The position numbers and the translations under genes were made by a program. The notes under the pieces were generated by a model, which was given only the letters and a program-made list of their open reading frames with translations, searched no databases and was not told where the DNA came from. A stretch of DNA of 64,000 bases, taken from Agapanthus africanus (lineage: Eukaryota; Streptophyta; Magnoliopsida; Asparagales; Amaryllidaceae). Positions 1 to 12,000 of the stretch are shown here, piece after piece. The DNA is taken from assembly GCA_030015575.1 (NCBI GenBank), contig JASDDO010000026.1, forward strand, positions 449,291,096-449,355,095, read 5' to 3'. Position 1 is the stretch's first letter; every line of letters starts with the position of its first letter.

Positions 1-1506
1 AAATAAACCATTCAATAAATGAATGAATAAATATATAATAACCCTAACCATTTACTTAACTAAGGTTTAACTCTTTACACAAACCCTAGTAATCTTGCAT
101 CATCAAACATGATACAATCAAGTGCACAAAAGTATATCACATATACAATGTGCATACCCGAGTGAGAATATCCATTTAAAGTGAACCAATACTAGTTAGT
201 GCAAAGTAATATATCAAATATATAATTATGCATTAAATCATTAAATCAACACTTGATTCAATGATCCGGTCATGTCGCACACAACCGACTAGTATTCAAT
301 GTATCGGCTTATCGAATCAATACTTGATTCGATAACTAGGTTATATCGCATACAACCAATCGATACATTTATCGCGAGAATGGAATGCGGTATCACATAC
401 ACGTATTATTCTCGGTCCCGCACATATCTCATATGCGCTCCTATTTCGTTTCGCTTGAGCCAGGAAACCTCTGTGTAGGACTCTAAAGACTCGTCAATAC
501 GCCGGCAGCAGGCGATGATCATATCAAACACCAACAAGCCGCAAGCGGTCTGCTAAACGTAACGGCCACCCGGGTATTGAGCGATCTGAAGATCGACGAG
601 CAAGCCCGCTCACACTCCAGTGAATCCAACCAGTAACACTACCGTACAGTCCGGTCTGATCGTCTGATATGTCGCATATCTCGCCTAGGGGTGGTAAACG
701 TCAGACCCCAATAGCTCAATAAATCGTGTCGATATGAGGTCTATAACAATTCAAGAAACTACTGGTAACACTTACCAGTAAATCTCAGCAACCCTGGCCA
801 GGGATTTCCTGTTATAGCCAATCGAACACAGCGCAACATCAACTCCCTATACCGGGAGAGACGAATCCCCTCCTATCGCTGATTGCCTCCATGTGACTCG
901 GGACTGTACCCAAAAACCACCGTTTTGCACGCCCTCTTGGACGTGGTAAGATGGAAATCAAAGCACAGTGGGAACCACACAAGACTCTATGACGATCTCG
1001 GGTCAACAGACTACTCTGTACCAGTGTCACCAGAGAACTGCCATCTGACGTGAGGTATAATACCATCTGGGAGTTCACGGCGAGTCCGTCCAGTGTACCC
1101 AGTCTCTACTGAGCACCCGTATATCATCTCTGATGTCAAACACCAATGGATATGGGATCATCCATCGCCCATCTGTATGGTTCGAGAAGGTACACGCTAG
1201 TCTACTCTGGTATATCGATGCCCCGTCTCGATACACCCACGACTAGGGACTTTGAAGGATGTACTTATGGACTACCATGTCCCCACCAGTATGATCCGCA
1301 TCATAGACCAGGTAGTCAAGTACAGATCCTAAGGGCTTTACCAACATGTAACAGGGAGACAATCAGTGTACACGTTAAGGTAAAGATCAACCAGATAGCA
1401 TACTATCATGTCGAGCAAGAAAGTCCTCCTTATATATGTCCCAGCATCCACTACAATATACATCCTATGTACAGTAATGGCCTCTAGGGCATACATATAA
1501 CTAACA
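1..1506 (-). mobile_element. Angela/BARE-type Copia LTR, left part outside window
   Basis: This is a reverse-oriented LTR fossil. It matches positions 54601-56106, the 3' LTR of Copia element A, at a constant offset of 54600, so about 710 bp lie left of the window. Its terminal TGTTAG (reverse strand) is at 1506. The motif TATGCCCTAGAGGC just inside that end is shared with BARE/Angela LTRs (from memory of the family). No polypurine tract follows at 1507, so it is either a solo LTR or the 5' LTR of an element lying to the left. Short open frames inside it (for example 839-1078) recur in the other LTR copies and are not genes. Confidence 0.9.
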
Positions 1507-1688
1507 GTTTTACCAACATGTAACTATAAGACAGTATAAAGAGACAAGTATACATGTTAAGATAAAGAGCAACCGGATTGCATACTATCATATCGAGCAA
1601 GAAAGTCATCTCTATATATGTCCAAGCATCCAATATAATATACATCATCTGTACAATACTGGCCTCTAGGGCATACATACAACTAACA
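1507..1688 (-). mobile_element. Older Angela LTR end fragment, split by the LTR at 1-1506
   Basis: This 182-bp stretch repeats the sequence at about 1336-1506 in a diverged form and has its own LTR terminus (ACTAACA at 1682-1688). It is most simply the start (U3 end) of an older reverse-oriented Angela LTR into which the LTR at 1-1506 inserted. The rest of the older copy would lie left of the window. It is followed directly by Copia coding sequence in the opposite orientation, so the older LTR itself sits inside element G. Confidence 0.75.
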
Positions 1689-1705
1689 GAAACTACGTTG
1701 GATAC

Positions 1706-2065
1706 TTGGCCGTCCTCAAGAAGGAGAAGCAGGGTGAAGCTTCCACTTCAGGTGTGTTTGTAATAGAAAACTATTTTTCAATTAACTCTGCTTCCTGGGT
1801 ATTAGATACTGGATCAGGATCTTACATCTGCAATTGTCTGCAGGGTCTGAAAAATAGCAAGTTTTTGAAGAAAGGTGATCACACTCTCCGGGTTGGGAAT
1901 GGTTCCTCAGTAAATGCTACGGCAGTGGGAGAGTATCACTTTGGTTTGCCGTCGGGTTGTATATTGGTTTTGAACCCGTGTTATTTTGTACCCTCTATGT
2001 TATGTAATATTATATCTGTATCGTTGTTGGACAATGCAGGATATAATTTTTCTATTGCAATCTAA
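1706..2065 (+). pseudogene. Copia aspartic protease segment of element G
   Basis: The frame contains the retroviral-type protease active-site motif DTGSG (D34-T35-G36), preceded by SASWVL, which matches the usual Copia wording around the catalytic aspartate. The protease normally cuts the Gag-Pol polyprotein in the virus-like particle. A related but more decayed copy is in element A at 58617-58874 on the minus strand. This is a fossil fragment, not an independent gene. Confidence 0.8.
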
Positions 2066-2407
2066 TGTTATGAACATTAACCTTAATCAAGAGTTGATTG
2101 GGTGTGGGACATTAAATAACGGGATATACGTCCTAAACCAATATACAGTTTTTAACGTACAACACACAAACAAAAGGAAGGTTTCATACATAAATGAAGC
2201 TTTCATTTGGCATTGTAGACTTTGTCATATTAACGAAACAAGACTAACCAAGCTACATAAAGATGGATATTTAAACTCGTTTGAATATAAACCTTATGTG
2301 ACTTGCCAGTCTTGCATCAAAGTTAAAATGACCAAAACTCCGTTTACTGGACACGGAAAGAGAGCTACTGAACTCTTAGGCCTCATACATTGTGATTATG
2401 TGGACCA

Positions 2408-2914
2408 ATGTCTACACAAGCAAGAGGAGGTTTTTCATACTTCATAACCTTTACTGATGACTTCTCAAGATTTGGACATGTGTTCTTGATGAAACACAAG
2501 TCTGAAGCTTTCGAAAAGTTCAAGGAGTATAAATCTGAAGTAGAGAAACAAACAGGCCTATGTATAAAGAAACTTCGATCAGATCGAAGAGGTGAGTATC
2601 TAAGCTCAGAATTTCTAGATTTCCTAAAAGAGAATGGGATTCTCTCTCAGCTCACTCCTCCGTACACACCACAGCACAATGGAGTATCAGAAAGGAGGAA
2701 TCGCACCCTATTAGATATGGTACGATCTATGATGAGTGATGCTGAGTTACCAATATCATTCTGGGGGCACGCATTAGAGACTGAAATTCATTTTTTGAAC
2801 ATGGTGCCAACCAAAACCGTGTCTACCACTCCATACGAGATATGGTATGGGAAGAGACCATATCTTAAAAGATTTAGGATATGGGGTTGTCTGGCTTATG
2901 TGAAAAAGCAGAAT
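2408..2914 (+). pseudogene. Copia integrase core segment of element G
   Basis: The frame shows the integrase catalytic triad pattern: D17 in TFTDDFSRF, D59 in LRSDRRGEY and E95 in NGVSERRNRT, with 35 residues between D59 and E95 (the D35E spacing). It ends near GCLAYVKK, where the LTR of Gypsy element F begins; beyond 2914 the open frame is LTR sequence. In living members integrase inserts the cDNA into host DNA. Here it is part of a broken fossil. Confidence 0.85.
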
Positions 2915-3584
2915 TGTAACGTTTCAGAAATCGTTTTGCGAATTTTTCCGTTTTAGGGCAAAATTGTCGTTATTTTCCGTTTTAACCCGATTTCAATCAA
3001 ACGTACGTAGAAACTTGCCGGCACCTATTTTAGCTAAAATAAAGCTAGTGCGTGAACTTTGGGGTATATGGGAGGCTTTGGTTCAGATAGAATTTTTCCC
3101 AAATAAAATATTATTTTAGCCGGTAAAATATGCACGTAAATCGGGAAATTTCTTCTAAATGAAAATTCTTGGAAATCATCACTACAATTATTTTAGAACC
3201 TTCTTTTTAAATATCTAGATTTTTTTTGGTCAATGGAATTTAATTTTAAAAAGAAATGAAAAGAAAAAGAAAGGTGGCAAAATGCATTTAATGAAGCATT
3301 TATTGTATTTTTACTAGAACTTTCTTCACTAAATTCATAAAACACCCCCTCCCCTTGCTTTGGCCAGACCCTCCCTCATTCCTTGCTGCCCTAATTTTTC
3401 CAACTCCATTTTCATCTCATTTTTCTTGAAAAATTCATGAATAATCCAAATTAATTCATACAAATTCAAATATAATCCAAAACCTTCATTCATCTTCACA
3501 AAAGTTGCTTGGATCTTCATTCTAGTGAGGATTTTGGAGGCTAAAGTTTGGTTTTATTCTTGATTCAAGTGGTGTTCTTGAAGG

Positions 3585-3592
3585 TATAAAAG
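3585..3592 (+). promoter_or_regulatory. TATA box candidate in F 5' LTR
   Basis: TATAAAAG lies about 670 bp inside the LTR and is kept in the 3' LTR at 35146-35153. It is the best match to a plant core promoter in this LTR, so the U3/R border probably lies about 25-35 bp downstream. Transcription has not been shown. Confidence 0.55.
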
Positions 3593-5922
3593 CTTAACCC
3601 TAATCTCTTTTTGTTCTTAATACTTTATGCTAGCTTAATTAGATGTTAATTTAAGCTTTAAATTTCATGTTACAAAATTCTAGAAATGGTTTTTGATATT
3701 CAAGTTAAGGTTAAAGCTTGATTTTAAGTGTTTAATGTTTAATTGAAGTGTTAATTTGTGTTTAGGAAAAGCTTAAACTAGTAGGAAATGATAATTATTG
3801 TTAATGATTACTTTGTTTAGTTATGATATATTGCTTATTAGGTTTTTGCTAAAATTTATTTTGCAAGTGTTAAAAATATAGAAATGGTTTTGATAGCTTA
3901 GTTAAGCTATTATAAGGTGTTTGTGAGCGCTAGATATGCGTTAGCTTGAAACTAGTGCGAAATATTGCGATAAGTTGTTTTCTAGTTTTCGGGGTTTTTC
4001 GGACGTGGGTTCGATTAGTCGTTTCGAGGTTATAGCTATTATATTCATCGTATTTTTTTATGTTGTGTTGCGCAATCAGGAGGATCGGAGTCTACACTTG
4101 GTGTTTCGTAGTTTAGCGACCCTACTTAGTGTTTTTGGCCAATGTCGTGCGCGATAGATGCGCTAAGTGCGCAGTGCATTTTTCAGGGCGTTATCCTTGT
4201 GTTTCGTTGTCTTTTCGTCATTTCAGGATATTTAGCTTATGTGATGTTTTTGTGAAATTTTAGTTTCGCTGGCGGTGACTTCGGACGCTGCGACGATGGG
4301 AAAACATGTGGTAGGCTTCACTTAACCAGGAGCGTTGGTGAGTAGATTTAACATCTACAGGGAAATCGTCCGCATGGCGTTATGGGTCTGGGCTAAAGAT
4401 GATTTGACTTGTCGCACATTCTATTTCATATTTAGAATTTGCGCATACACGTTATTTCTTATTTAATTGTTGTGCTTAGACTAGTAACCTTAGGACACTG
4501 TACATATTATTGACGACTCTTTTTGCACGAGCACTGATTGTATGCCACACACACCGTCAACAATTGCCATGTCACGCACAACACCCGTATAGGTATAATA
4601 TTGTTTGGATAGGGATATTGAAACATTGATTCATATTTCTTTATGCATATGACATATTGCATACCTGTATACCTACATGCTTACATATATGCCTTGACAT
4701 GCTTACATGCTATTTACCAGTATACCTATAGAGTATTGTACCATTAGCGATAAGTACATACACACTTCATGACATAGCTACAGGTATACCTTGCACAAAT
4801 ACTTCACTTATACCCAGGGGGTATATTACATCATTACTTATTGTTAGATACATATACATTGCTATAGCTTTATGTTTACACATATATCTGGTTATAGCTA
4901 TATATTTACCTTTACATGATGTTATTTAGAATTAGAGAAAATAGGAACCGCATGATATTTTATATTAACTTGTTGTAGTTAATTAGCGGCTTTCCCTTTA
5001 TATGCTTTCAATACAGTTTTATGTTGCATATATTATATTCATGGATTTTCGCATTGAGATATGGATTTTTCATGATGTTTTCTGGAATTGGGGACCGTAG
5101 GAGTTTATGAAATTATGCATTATTTGAAAAACCCGGTTTCGCTTGATATGATATTTCAGCAGCCACCATGAGATTTATCAGTTCGGATATATATACCCCA
5201 CGTGAGGAAAGGAGGGGTCCGTGTGCGGGTACATGGTGGGGCCCGGTGGTACCACGGGGCAACAATCTCAGTGAGGAGATGAGTTAGTGGGGAACCATAC
5301 TTTCCGGTGACATTACCAATGACTCGGCGGTTATAATGAGGATACCGACGGGAGTCATGTGCGTATGGATGCATCGAGAGGCGAGGTTAAGAGCTAGGCA
5401 CTCGAGCTTTCGGGATAGAGTATGATACGTACCTATCAGGGGGCCAGTCTTGGTGACAGCACCTGATAGATCAGCATTTCTGTGTCAATGCTTGACACAT
5501 TGTTTTTTTGATATTTCTTTTTACCCCTAAGTATATATAATAGTAGAATGGGAAGCTGTTATATATGCCTTTACACCAATATTAGTGGAATGAGACGCTA
5601 ATATATGTGTATTGATATCAATTAATATACATCATCATATTTATTAATGAAAATATATTTAGGATGTTAGAGATTTATTTGATATTGGATTTGGGATATA
5701 GGTAATTCATTTGATATTGGATACAGGATATATATGAGATTTATTTGATATTGTACATTAAGGATTTGTGAGACTTATATGATATGAGAGCCAATTTGGT
5801 GGCTGATTTGGGGAAATTGGGATTTGGGTTGTCTTGATGGACTTTGATCCTACCACAATGTCAGGATTCCGTGGAAATGACATGTTTCATTCTATACTCC
5901 ACATTTATTGTTTATGTACTGT

Positions 5923-6127
5923 TTCATGTATCAGTAGCACCTGATAGAGTAACTTTCGTGACTGTTGCATATACGCATTGTCATATTATCGCTTCATCTA
6001 TTAGTTGTACCTGATAGAGTACTTTACATGATTGTTGCACACATATTGTCATATTATTGCTTCATGTATTAGATGTACCTGCTAGAGTATCTTTCATGAC
6101 TATTGCAATCATATGACCAATTATTGC
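5923..6127 (+). repeat. Three-unit tandem repeat in F LTR, ~69 bp period
   Basis: Units begin at 5923, 5993 and 6061. Each contains TTCATSTATYAG, then ACCTGMTAGAGTA, then a CATGACTRTTGCA-like stretch and ends near ATTATTGC or a close variant. The 3' LTR of F is cut off before this region, so its unit number cannot be compared. Confidence 0.7.
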
Positions 6128-6202
6128 TATTAGCTTGCATATGTTAGACTCGCGCTGTACGTGCATACTTGCGATTACCTGCATATGTTATTTACTATTC
6201 AT

Positions 6203-6242
6203 GAGTTGGCAACTCACCCCCGTTGTGCCACAGTGTTGCAGG
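6203..6242 (+). promoter_or_regulatory. Conserved palindromic block in Tekay-type LTR
   Basis: The block has the near-perfect palindrome GAGTTGGCAACTC at 6203-6215, followed by ACCCCCGTTGTGCCACAGT. The same block, reversed, is found in both LTRs of the otherwise strongly diverged element H (palindromes at 8619-8631 and 25426-25438). Retention while flanks diverged suggests a cis function, but which one is unknown. Confidence 0.6.
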
Positions 6243-6831
6243 TTGTTCCCTAGAGTAGTCGAGGCAGGCTATTCATCTATCTTATCATCTTTTGCTACGG
6301 ATACCGCATCAGCTCACAGTATGCAGTTTGCTTAGGTGGGTTTTGTGGTTATTCGTTTTTATACTGTATATTCGTTGTATACTTGTACTCTCCATATACT
6401 ATTATCTTGTATGACTTAGAGAATTGAGGTGAGGACGATATTGTATATTTTGTGACTTGGATGTCTTTTATGCAGTTTTACTTCTATCGTCTTTTATTTC
6501 TTCGCTACGGCGTCGTATATCTGTTGTGGTGGTTGTTTTCTGCTGTTGGGCGTGGATTTGCTCACGTTGGGGATGCTTTACTTTATATTTTTGTTGTACC
6601 CATTTTTGGGGTTGGTTTTTACAAAGGAGTTGCTGCCGAAATTTTCAAGAAAGTAAATTGGACTTAAAGAATTTATACTTGAGATTTTCAAAAGTTTAAA
6701 CAATGTTTATTATCTTTTCTTATCTTTTAATGGTTTAGATTTCTGGGTTTTGGTTTTCTTTTACTGCGTTATGCCTGTAGACGTTGCGTAGTATTAGGGC
6801 CGTCACGTGCCAATTTCGGGTGGTGACAAAG

Positions 6832-6844
6832 TTGATATCAGAGC
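6832..6844 (+). promoter_or_regulatory. Primer-binding site of element F
   Basis: TTGATATCAGAGC starts three bases after the LTR end. It closely matches the initiator-methionine tRNA 3' complement (TGGTATCAGAGC) used by most plant Copia and Tekay-type Gypsy elements. It primes minus-strand cDNA in living members. Confidence 0.75.
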
Positions 6845-7062
6845 GCTAGTTTTACCCTTTCGGAGTGTAGGATGACCTAGGTATGATGGATTAGGTAGCT
6901 TAAGCAGAGTAACGTAGTGTGTGTATGTCCGCGGCATACTCACGATGCGGTACTCCACCCAAAGTGACCTAAGTACAAATTGCTTGAAATTCCTTCCTTG
7001 ATGACATATCCTTGTGATTCGATTTCCGTGATCATATTGAATCTTATTTCTATTTATAGCCT

Positions 7063-7848
7063 TTGTTGCCGATGACTATAGGGACTCAGAGTAATGCAGC
7101 GAGGGCCGAGGTCAGGATTGACTCGGGTAGGATGAGGACTGATCAGGATGGCACGCTCGTTGCACAGGTACAGATGGATTCGCCTTCGACAGATAGTATC
7201 GCTAGGCTTGTGGAAGAGATGCAGGACATGCGCCGGACTATGAGTTCATTGGTTGTGGCCGTTCGAGCGCAGCGACAGGAGGTTGTCACTCCTGTTACCC
7301 AGTTGTTCCTTGAAATCAGCATGCAGCATTCCATCAGCTGCATAGCACCAGTGGATGCAGCCCCAGTTGACGAGACACGTATTCCAGAGACTTTGAGAGT
7401 TCCGGAACCGTGGAGGACTCGTACCGGTGTACCAGCCCAGAGACAGAGGGTTAGTCGTCGAGACAGATTTCGTGACCGTCGCGGGAGTAGCAGAGGCTTG
7501 GGACGAGGACAGTCGTTCAGCTCTCATCTCCAGGAGGGTCAGCAGTCATCGCGTGGATGTTTTCGATGCGGGAGCCTTCATCACTTCGTCAGACATTGTT
7601 CCTTAGCACCGCGTCAGGCTTATGTGCAGAGAGGTCATGGTCGTAGAGGATTCGCTCAGAGGGGACCGGTTGGTAGAGAAGGATTTCATCCAGTTGCGGG
7701 TAGGGGGCAGACACGAGAGTTTGCTTCTACTCATCGGGATGCGTGGGCGTCCTATGTAGACTTGTCAGGTATTATAAATTCGTATGTTCTGTTGATGTAC
7801 TTGTTTGTTTTACACACTTGTGCCGTGATTGGGACGAGAGTCGGTTAG
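7063..7848 (+). pseudogene. Gag-like frame of element F with zinc knuckle
   Basis: The 261-residue frame has the C-terminal half of a chromovirus Gag: a basic, arginine/glycine-rich stretch from about residue 126, a retroviral zinc knuckle of the form CX2CX4HX4C (C166, C169, H174, C179), and a second basic stretch after it. The N-terminal capsid part typical of Tekay Gag is not evident and the frame is shorter than a usual Gag, so this is a shortened fossil. Gag forms the particle shell and its zinc knuckle binds the element RNA. The frame ends just upstream of the insertion of H. Confidence 0.75.
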
Positions 7849-8600
7849 CTAGATCAGCCGTTTAATGAGTTATCTTCTGTCAGCGATTCTTTTGTTGCAC
7901 GACACGTAATTCAGTTGTGTGCCAATCGGATAGGAGATAGAGATTCGTCCATCGTCTTGATCCTCCTAGAGATGTTGTGTCACGTCCCGAAAGTACGGAA
8001 CATGACCGGTACTTAAACTGCGAAACGTCTCGATGCGTACGTAATCTAAGTAAGCCGAAAACCCAGAAATCCAAACCAAGAAAAGTAGTAGAGTGAAGGA
8101 AAACCAATTTAAAATCAAGTAGTTTTAATAGCATAAGCCGAATTATGCGGTTTTAAAAACATCAAATATTTCTTGAAAATTTCGGCAGATTCTCCTTTGT
8201 AAATACTGGCTCCCAAACAAGATACAACATGAATAGTATACGAAATCAATAAAAGGCATCCCCAAGCGGGTGCTAGCTCTTCGTCAATCGACGGTCACAA
8301 TCATACAAGCAATATATTATACAACGCCAAAGGCGAGGATCAAAACTCAAAAGGAAACTCAAACAACAAGAATTCCACAGAAATATAACGTGGGACTCTA
8401 ATGTCGAAAGAATAACATCTCTGGTCTCTATCTCAATAAATACATGTTTGGTTGATGGAACTTCTAGATACAACTGAATAATAATATACAATGTATAATG
8501 ATGGGTACGATACAAATAAACCCACCTACTAGTAAGTCACCCGAAAGAAGCTGTGCTAGCAAAGCCGTAAAGAAACCTGTACGGCAAAACCTGCAAGAAA

Positions 8601-8631
8601 CTGTGGCACAACGGGGGTGAGTTGCCAACTC
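8601..8631 (-). promoter_or_regulatory. Conserved palindromic block in H 3' LTR
   Basis: The reverse complement of CTGTGGCACAACGGGGGT is followed by the palindrome GAGTTGCCAACTC at 8619-8631. It is the counterpart of the block at 6203-6242 in element F. Confidence 0.6.
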
Positions 8632-10544
8632 GTGAGTAGAAAAACATCTACGAACAGAAATCGCATGAACAACGCAATCCTAGGTCAACGATCATAATAT
8701 ATCCTCAAATATATAACCAGCAGCCTATAACAATGGCTAGGGTAAATATCTAACCCAAGTGCAATCCCATGTGCCCGTGTCAGTGCCTCAGGTAGCAATG
8801 TATCACATGGATGATGTATGAATGCACGAAACAGAATGCATGTACTGAAGCAAACTACTTTCATAAATTAGTGAGATTTTATGTATTTTTAAAACGAGGT
8901 ATCAAAATGAAATCAGCATAAACAGTGTCTAGCATCGACACAAAACGTAAATACCAATGTCTCAAAATCTCAGGCTCCGGCTATCCGGACTGGCCTGTAT
9001 CATCAAATCTCTATACCTCAATATCTCAAAATCTCTGTATCAATCTCACTATCTAGGGCGCCGTCAGTCCAGACCGGCCCCTACCATCAATCTCAAGACC
9101 ATGACGGTATCTTCCGGAAATCCGACGCATCGGGTAAAATCACCGGTAGGTAGTGCTCCCCTGCCAGGCTCAACGTCAGCAACACGACCTTCTTGCCCCG
9201 GGGTACCTTACCGGGTCCACCATGTACCCGAAACGGTTCATCCAACTCCTCGAATCGGGTCTCGAAATCCATCAGCAAACTCATGGTGGACGACTCATAC
9301 ATCATGGGAAAACCACACTTTTTCTTGAAAAAAAAAGAAAGAAGTTTATAAGTGTTTTTGCGGTTTTCCCCCAAATCCAGGAAATCTCATGAAAATCCGA
9401 ATCCAAATCCTCAATAGCATGTAAACAGTGAATATGGACATAAAAATCCATGAATGCCGCATATCAATGAATAATAACATGCATGAAGTAGCAAGTAATA
9501 ACTAAAATGTCTAAACTAGCATATAAGGCAAGTACATTAATATCATGTCTAAACTATTAGGTAACAACCTATGTCAAATGAAATAGTATTTTCTAAAGTG
9601 TTCGTGACATGGCAATTACCGATGAAGATGTGTGTGAGCCGGCAAGTAAGTGTACGTGGTACATACGCATCATCGGTAATGGTGATGGTGTCCTAATAGC
9701 ATGATATCAATAATGAAATATGAATTACAATAAGTATGCGATGCGGAGCAACAACAATAATATGCGGGAGCTGAATACTAGACAGAACGATAACTAAACT
9801 GTATTACCCTAATATAAGTCCTAAAATAGTGCCTTTGAAATAACACGAATCGCGGTGTTCTGAAAATAAGGGCTACGGTGTTATTAAGAAAAGATACGTC
9901 TTTTGAAATATCCGTAGAATCCCTTGACCTGTCTTTTAAAATACCCACGATTCGTTAGTTTTGAAATAGGTAGGAGTCTAATCTAGCCTAACAACTACAC
10001 TAAACTATACGGCTGAACTAACAAGCTGAACTATAGGTAAGGAAACCGCCTAACATCTGAGTCGATACGTATACATACCTGTATATATATTACTTTGTAA
10101 TCCCGCCTCAATAATATCATATCCGATACCATATCTATAATCAGACATCCCAAGTCAAGAGTGCGGATCATTCATCAATATATAGCTCGTACGTAAATTT
10201 GTCGTACGGCATCCCCAAATCTGGGTATGGGTCAATATCATACTCATCATACTATTCATCTGGTATCCTCTTTATCAAGATCATCATCTGGGGTACTGAC
10301 CTACGTCTAGTATGCTACTAATATCACTATTCACATGGCATCGTCATCCAAAGATCCGCTATAACATCAGGACGTATCTCAAATACGAATCCTGCTATAT
10401 CACCGATCTCACGGCCTCAACTCAAATCTCATCGACTCATCTCAAATCCAGGATATGAACACATAGTCCCATACCCATGTGAACACATAACTATATAGAA
10501 TCCCATATAAGCGAATCTGAAAGAAGAATGAATGCAAGTATGGG

Positions 10545-10558
10545 GGTGTGTGTGTGTG
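10545..10558. repeat. (GT)7 microsatellite in H 3' LTR
   Basis: A short GT run lies inside the LTR, with a similar run at about 27348-27361 in the other H LTR. It is likely a slippage product of the element and has no clear role. Confidence 0.7.
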
Positions 10559-11974
10559 CATATGTGGTGTGGCCACTACTCTAGGGTTTCGCGACACTAA
10601 ATCATCCAAGCACACCAAATATCCATATTTAGCATCAATAACCTCAAACAATATATAATCAATATATGTGTGTATACGCATTCGTATACATCACCACGAA
10701 CTGCGGGGGTGCTAGACGCCATCCACCCGACTTCTCCCCGTAGATATAAATCTACTCACCTGGTCCTCGCTCGCCTGTGCCGACGTCGCCACACGCTTGC
10801 TTGTCGTCTCGAAGTCCACATGGGGTACCTACATATTATAACGCACCGTATCGCATTAAAACCAAATTCGAAATCGAAACGGCATACGAAAATCAAATCG
10901 GCACGCGTATCACGCATAGGTCAAAACCTATCTCCTATGCAGGCAAGAATAGCCAAACCAACCCTCGATGTCAATGTACAAACGTCAAACCATCAAGAAA
11001 AATCCAAACACTCTCATTTGCGCATTCACGAACACTAATTATAATATAAAATAGGTTAAAATTCACAAAAACCCCAAATTCACCATAAAAGCCATTTTTC
11101 CAAAAATCTAGCAAGCAAAAATTGCCCGTTTTAGTACAAAACTGGACGTTTAAACAAATCTAGTGGCCATAATATTTATTAAATAACTTAAATAAGCCAT
11201 ACAAACCATTTCCACGATTTAATTTCACCAAACCACATACGTTCCAAAAAACTAGTTTGCAAAAATACCGATTTTAACTCTTTTTAAAGTAAAAATCACG
11301 ATTTTACAATTAAGCTTAGTTTTGCATAGTCCAAAGGTATTAAACCACTTATTATAATATTAATAATGACATGAAACTTTAATTATATTTAATCTAAAGC
11401 ATTTAATAATTTTCCAAAAACCCTAATTAGCAAAATAGCTTAATTAGATAAATTTTAAAATAACAATTAGCAAACTAGTTACTAGGTAAGATTTTACATG
11501 CCATAATATGTTAAATTATACACTTAAACCATGATCAAATGATATAAAATCCTAACTTGATCCATACCCAATTCTAGAATTTCCAAACTTGCAACTAAAG
11601 TCTAATTAACACTTAAATATATTAGCTTTAAAAAATTAACTAACAAATTAAGCAAAAGGTTTAGAAATTATACCCAAAAACATTTGAAGATCCACAAGCA
11701 CCCATAGCCTCCCAAATTGAAATCTTGTTTCCTAGATCCATGCTAGATAGGCAAATGAGAAATGGGTAGGGGTTGGAATTTGATTTTGTTTTGATTTTGG
11801 ATGGAATTTGATGAATTTTTGAAGGTAAAAAGGGTGGGATTTTTTGGAGAAGAGATGAAATGAGGGAAAGAGAGGGGAGGGGCTTCATGAATTCAGAAAT
11901 GGGCTCGGCCAATGAGGGGGGGAGAGGTGAGAGAGTGAGGGTGTTGGTTTCAAAGTCAAAAGAAAAAGTCAAAA

Positions 11975-12000
11975 GCCCATACTTATACATATATATTATT
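11975..12000 (-). promoter_or_regulatory. TATA-rich core promoter candidate in H LTR
   Basis: On the reverse strand ATATATATGTATAAGTATGG lies about 540-570 bp inside the LTR, a depth similar to the TATA box of F. The same stretch occurs at about 31013-31035 in the 5' LTR. Several overlapping TATA matches make the exact box uncertain. Confidence 0.45.

Larger units (their letters stand above)
1689..2914 (+). mobile_element. Copia element G, internal pol fragment (Angela lineage), broken
   Basis: This is a fossil coding fragment of an Angela/BARE-type Copia polyprotein. Recognisable parts in order are the aspartic protease (about 1706-2065), the GAG-pre-integrase zinc-finger region (about 2160-2400) and the integrase core (about 2408-2914). 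The wording SERRNRTLLDMVRSMM in the integrase is typical of the Angela/Tork branch. It is broken by a few reading-frame interruptions. On the left it is bounded by inserted LTR pieces. On the right it is bounded by Gypsy element F, whose target-site copy is AGAAT at 2910-2914. The remaining pol (RT, RNase H) is not found in this window next to F's right end, which is itself lost. Confidence 0.88.
2915..6828 (+). mobile_element. Gypsy element F (Tekay/Del-type chromovirus), 5' LTR
   Basis: This 3914-bp LTR begins TGTAACGTTTCAG and ends GGTGGTGACA. Its first ~1.9 kb is repeated at 34475-36365 upstream of C, which defines the pair. A 5-bp flank AGAAT precedes it. The PBS follows at about 6832. 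LTRs near 4 kb are usual for the Tekay/Del branch. By-eye sampling of the two copies gives roughly 4-6% divergence, on the order of 2 million years if 1.3e-8 substitutions per site per year is assumed. The 3.9 kb contains no gene. It holds a TATA box, a 3-unit tandem repeat and a palindromic block, listed separately. Confidence 0.9.
6829..7977 (+). mobile_element. Gypsy element F interior, left part (PBS, gag, protease start)
   Basis: The interior of F runs from the PBS through a gag frame (7063-7848) towards the protease, and stops at 7977 where Gypsy element H is inserted. The last five bases, TGTTG (7973-7977), recur at 31572-31576 on the far side of H, so F resumes there. F is broken by multiple interruptions over its pol region. 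Confidence 0.9.

Noticed and set aside
5156-5374. Minus-strand 72-residue frame in F's LTR as a gene
   Set aside because: It is a chance frame in LTR sequence with no domain or conservation in H.
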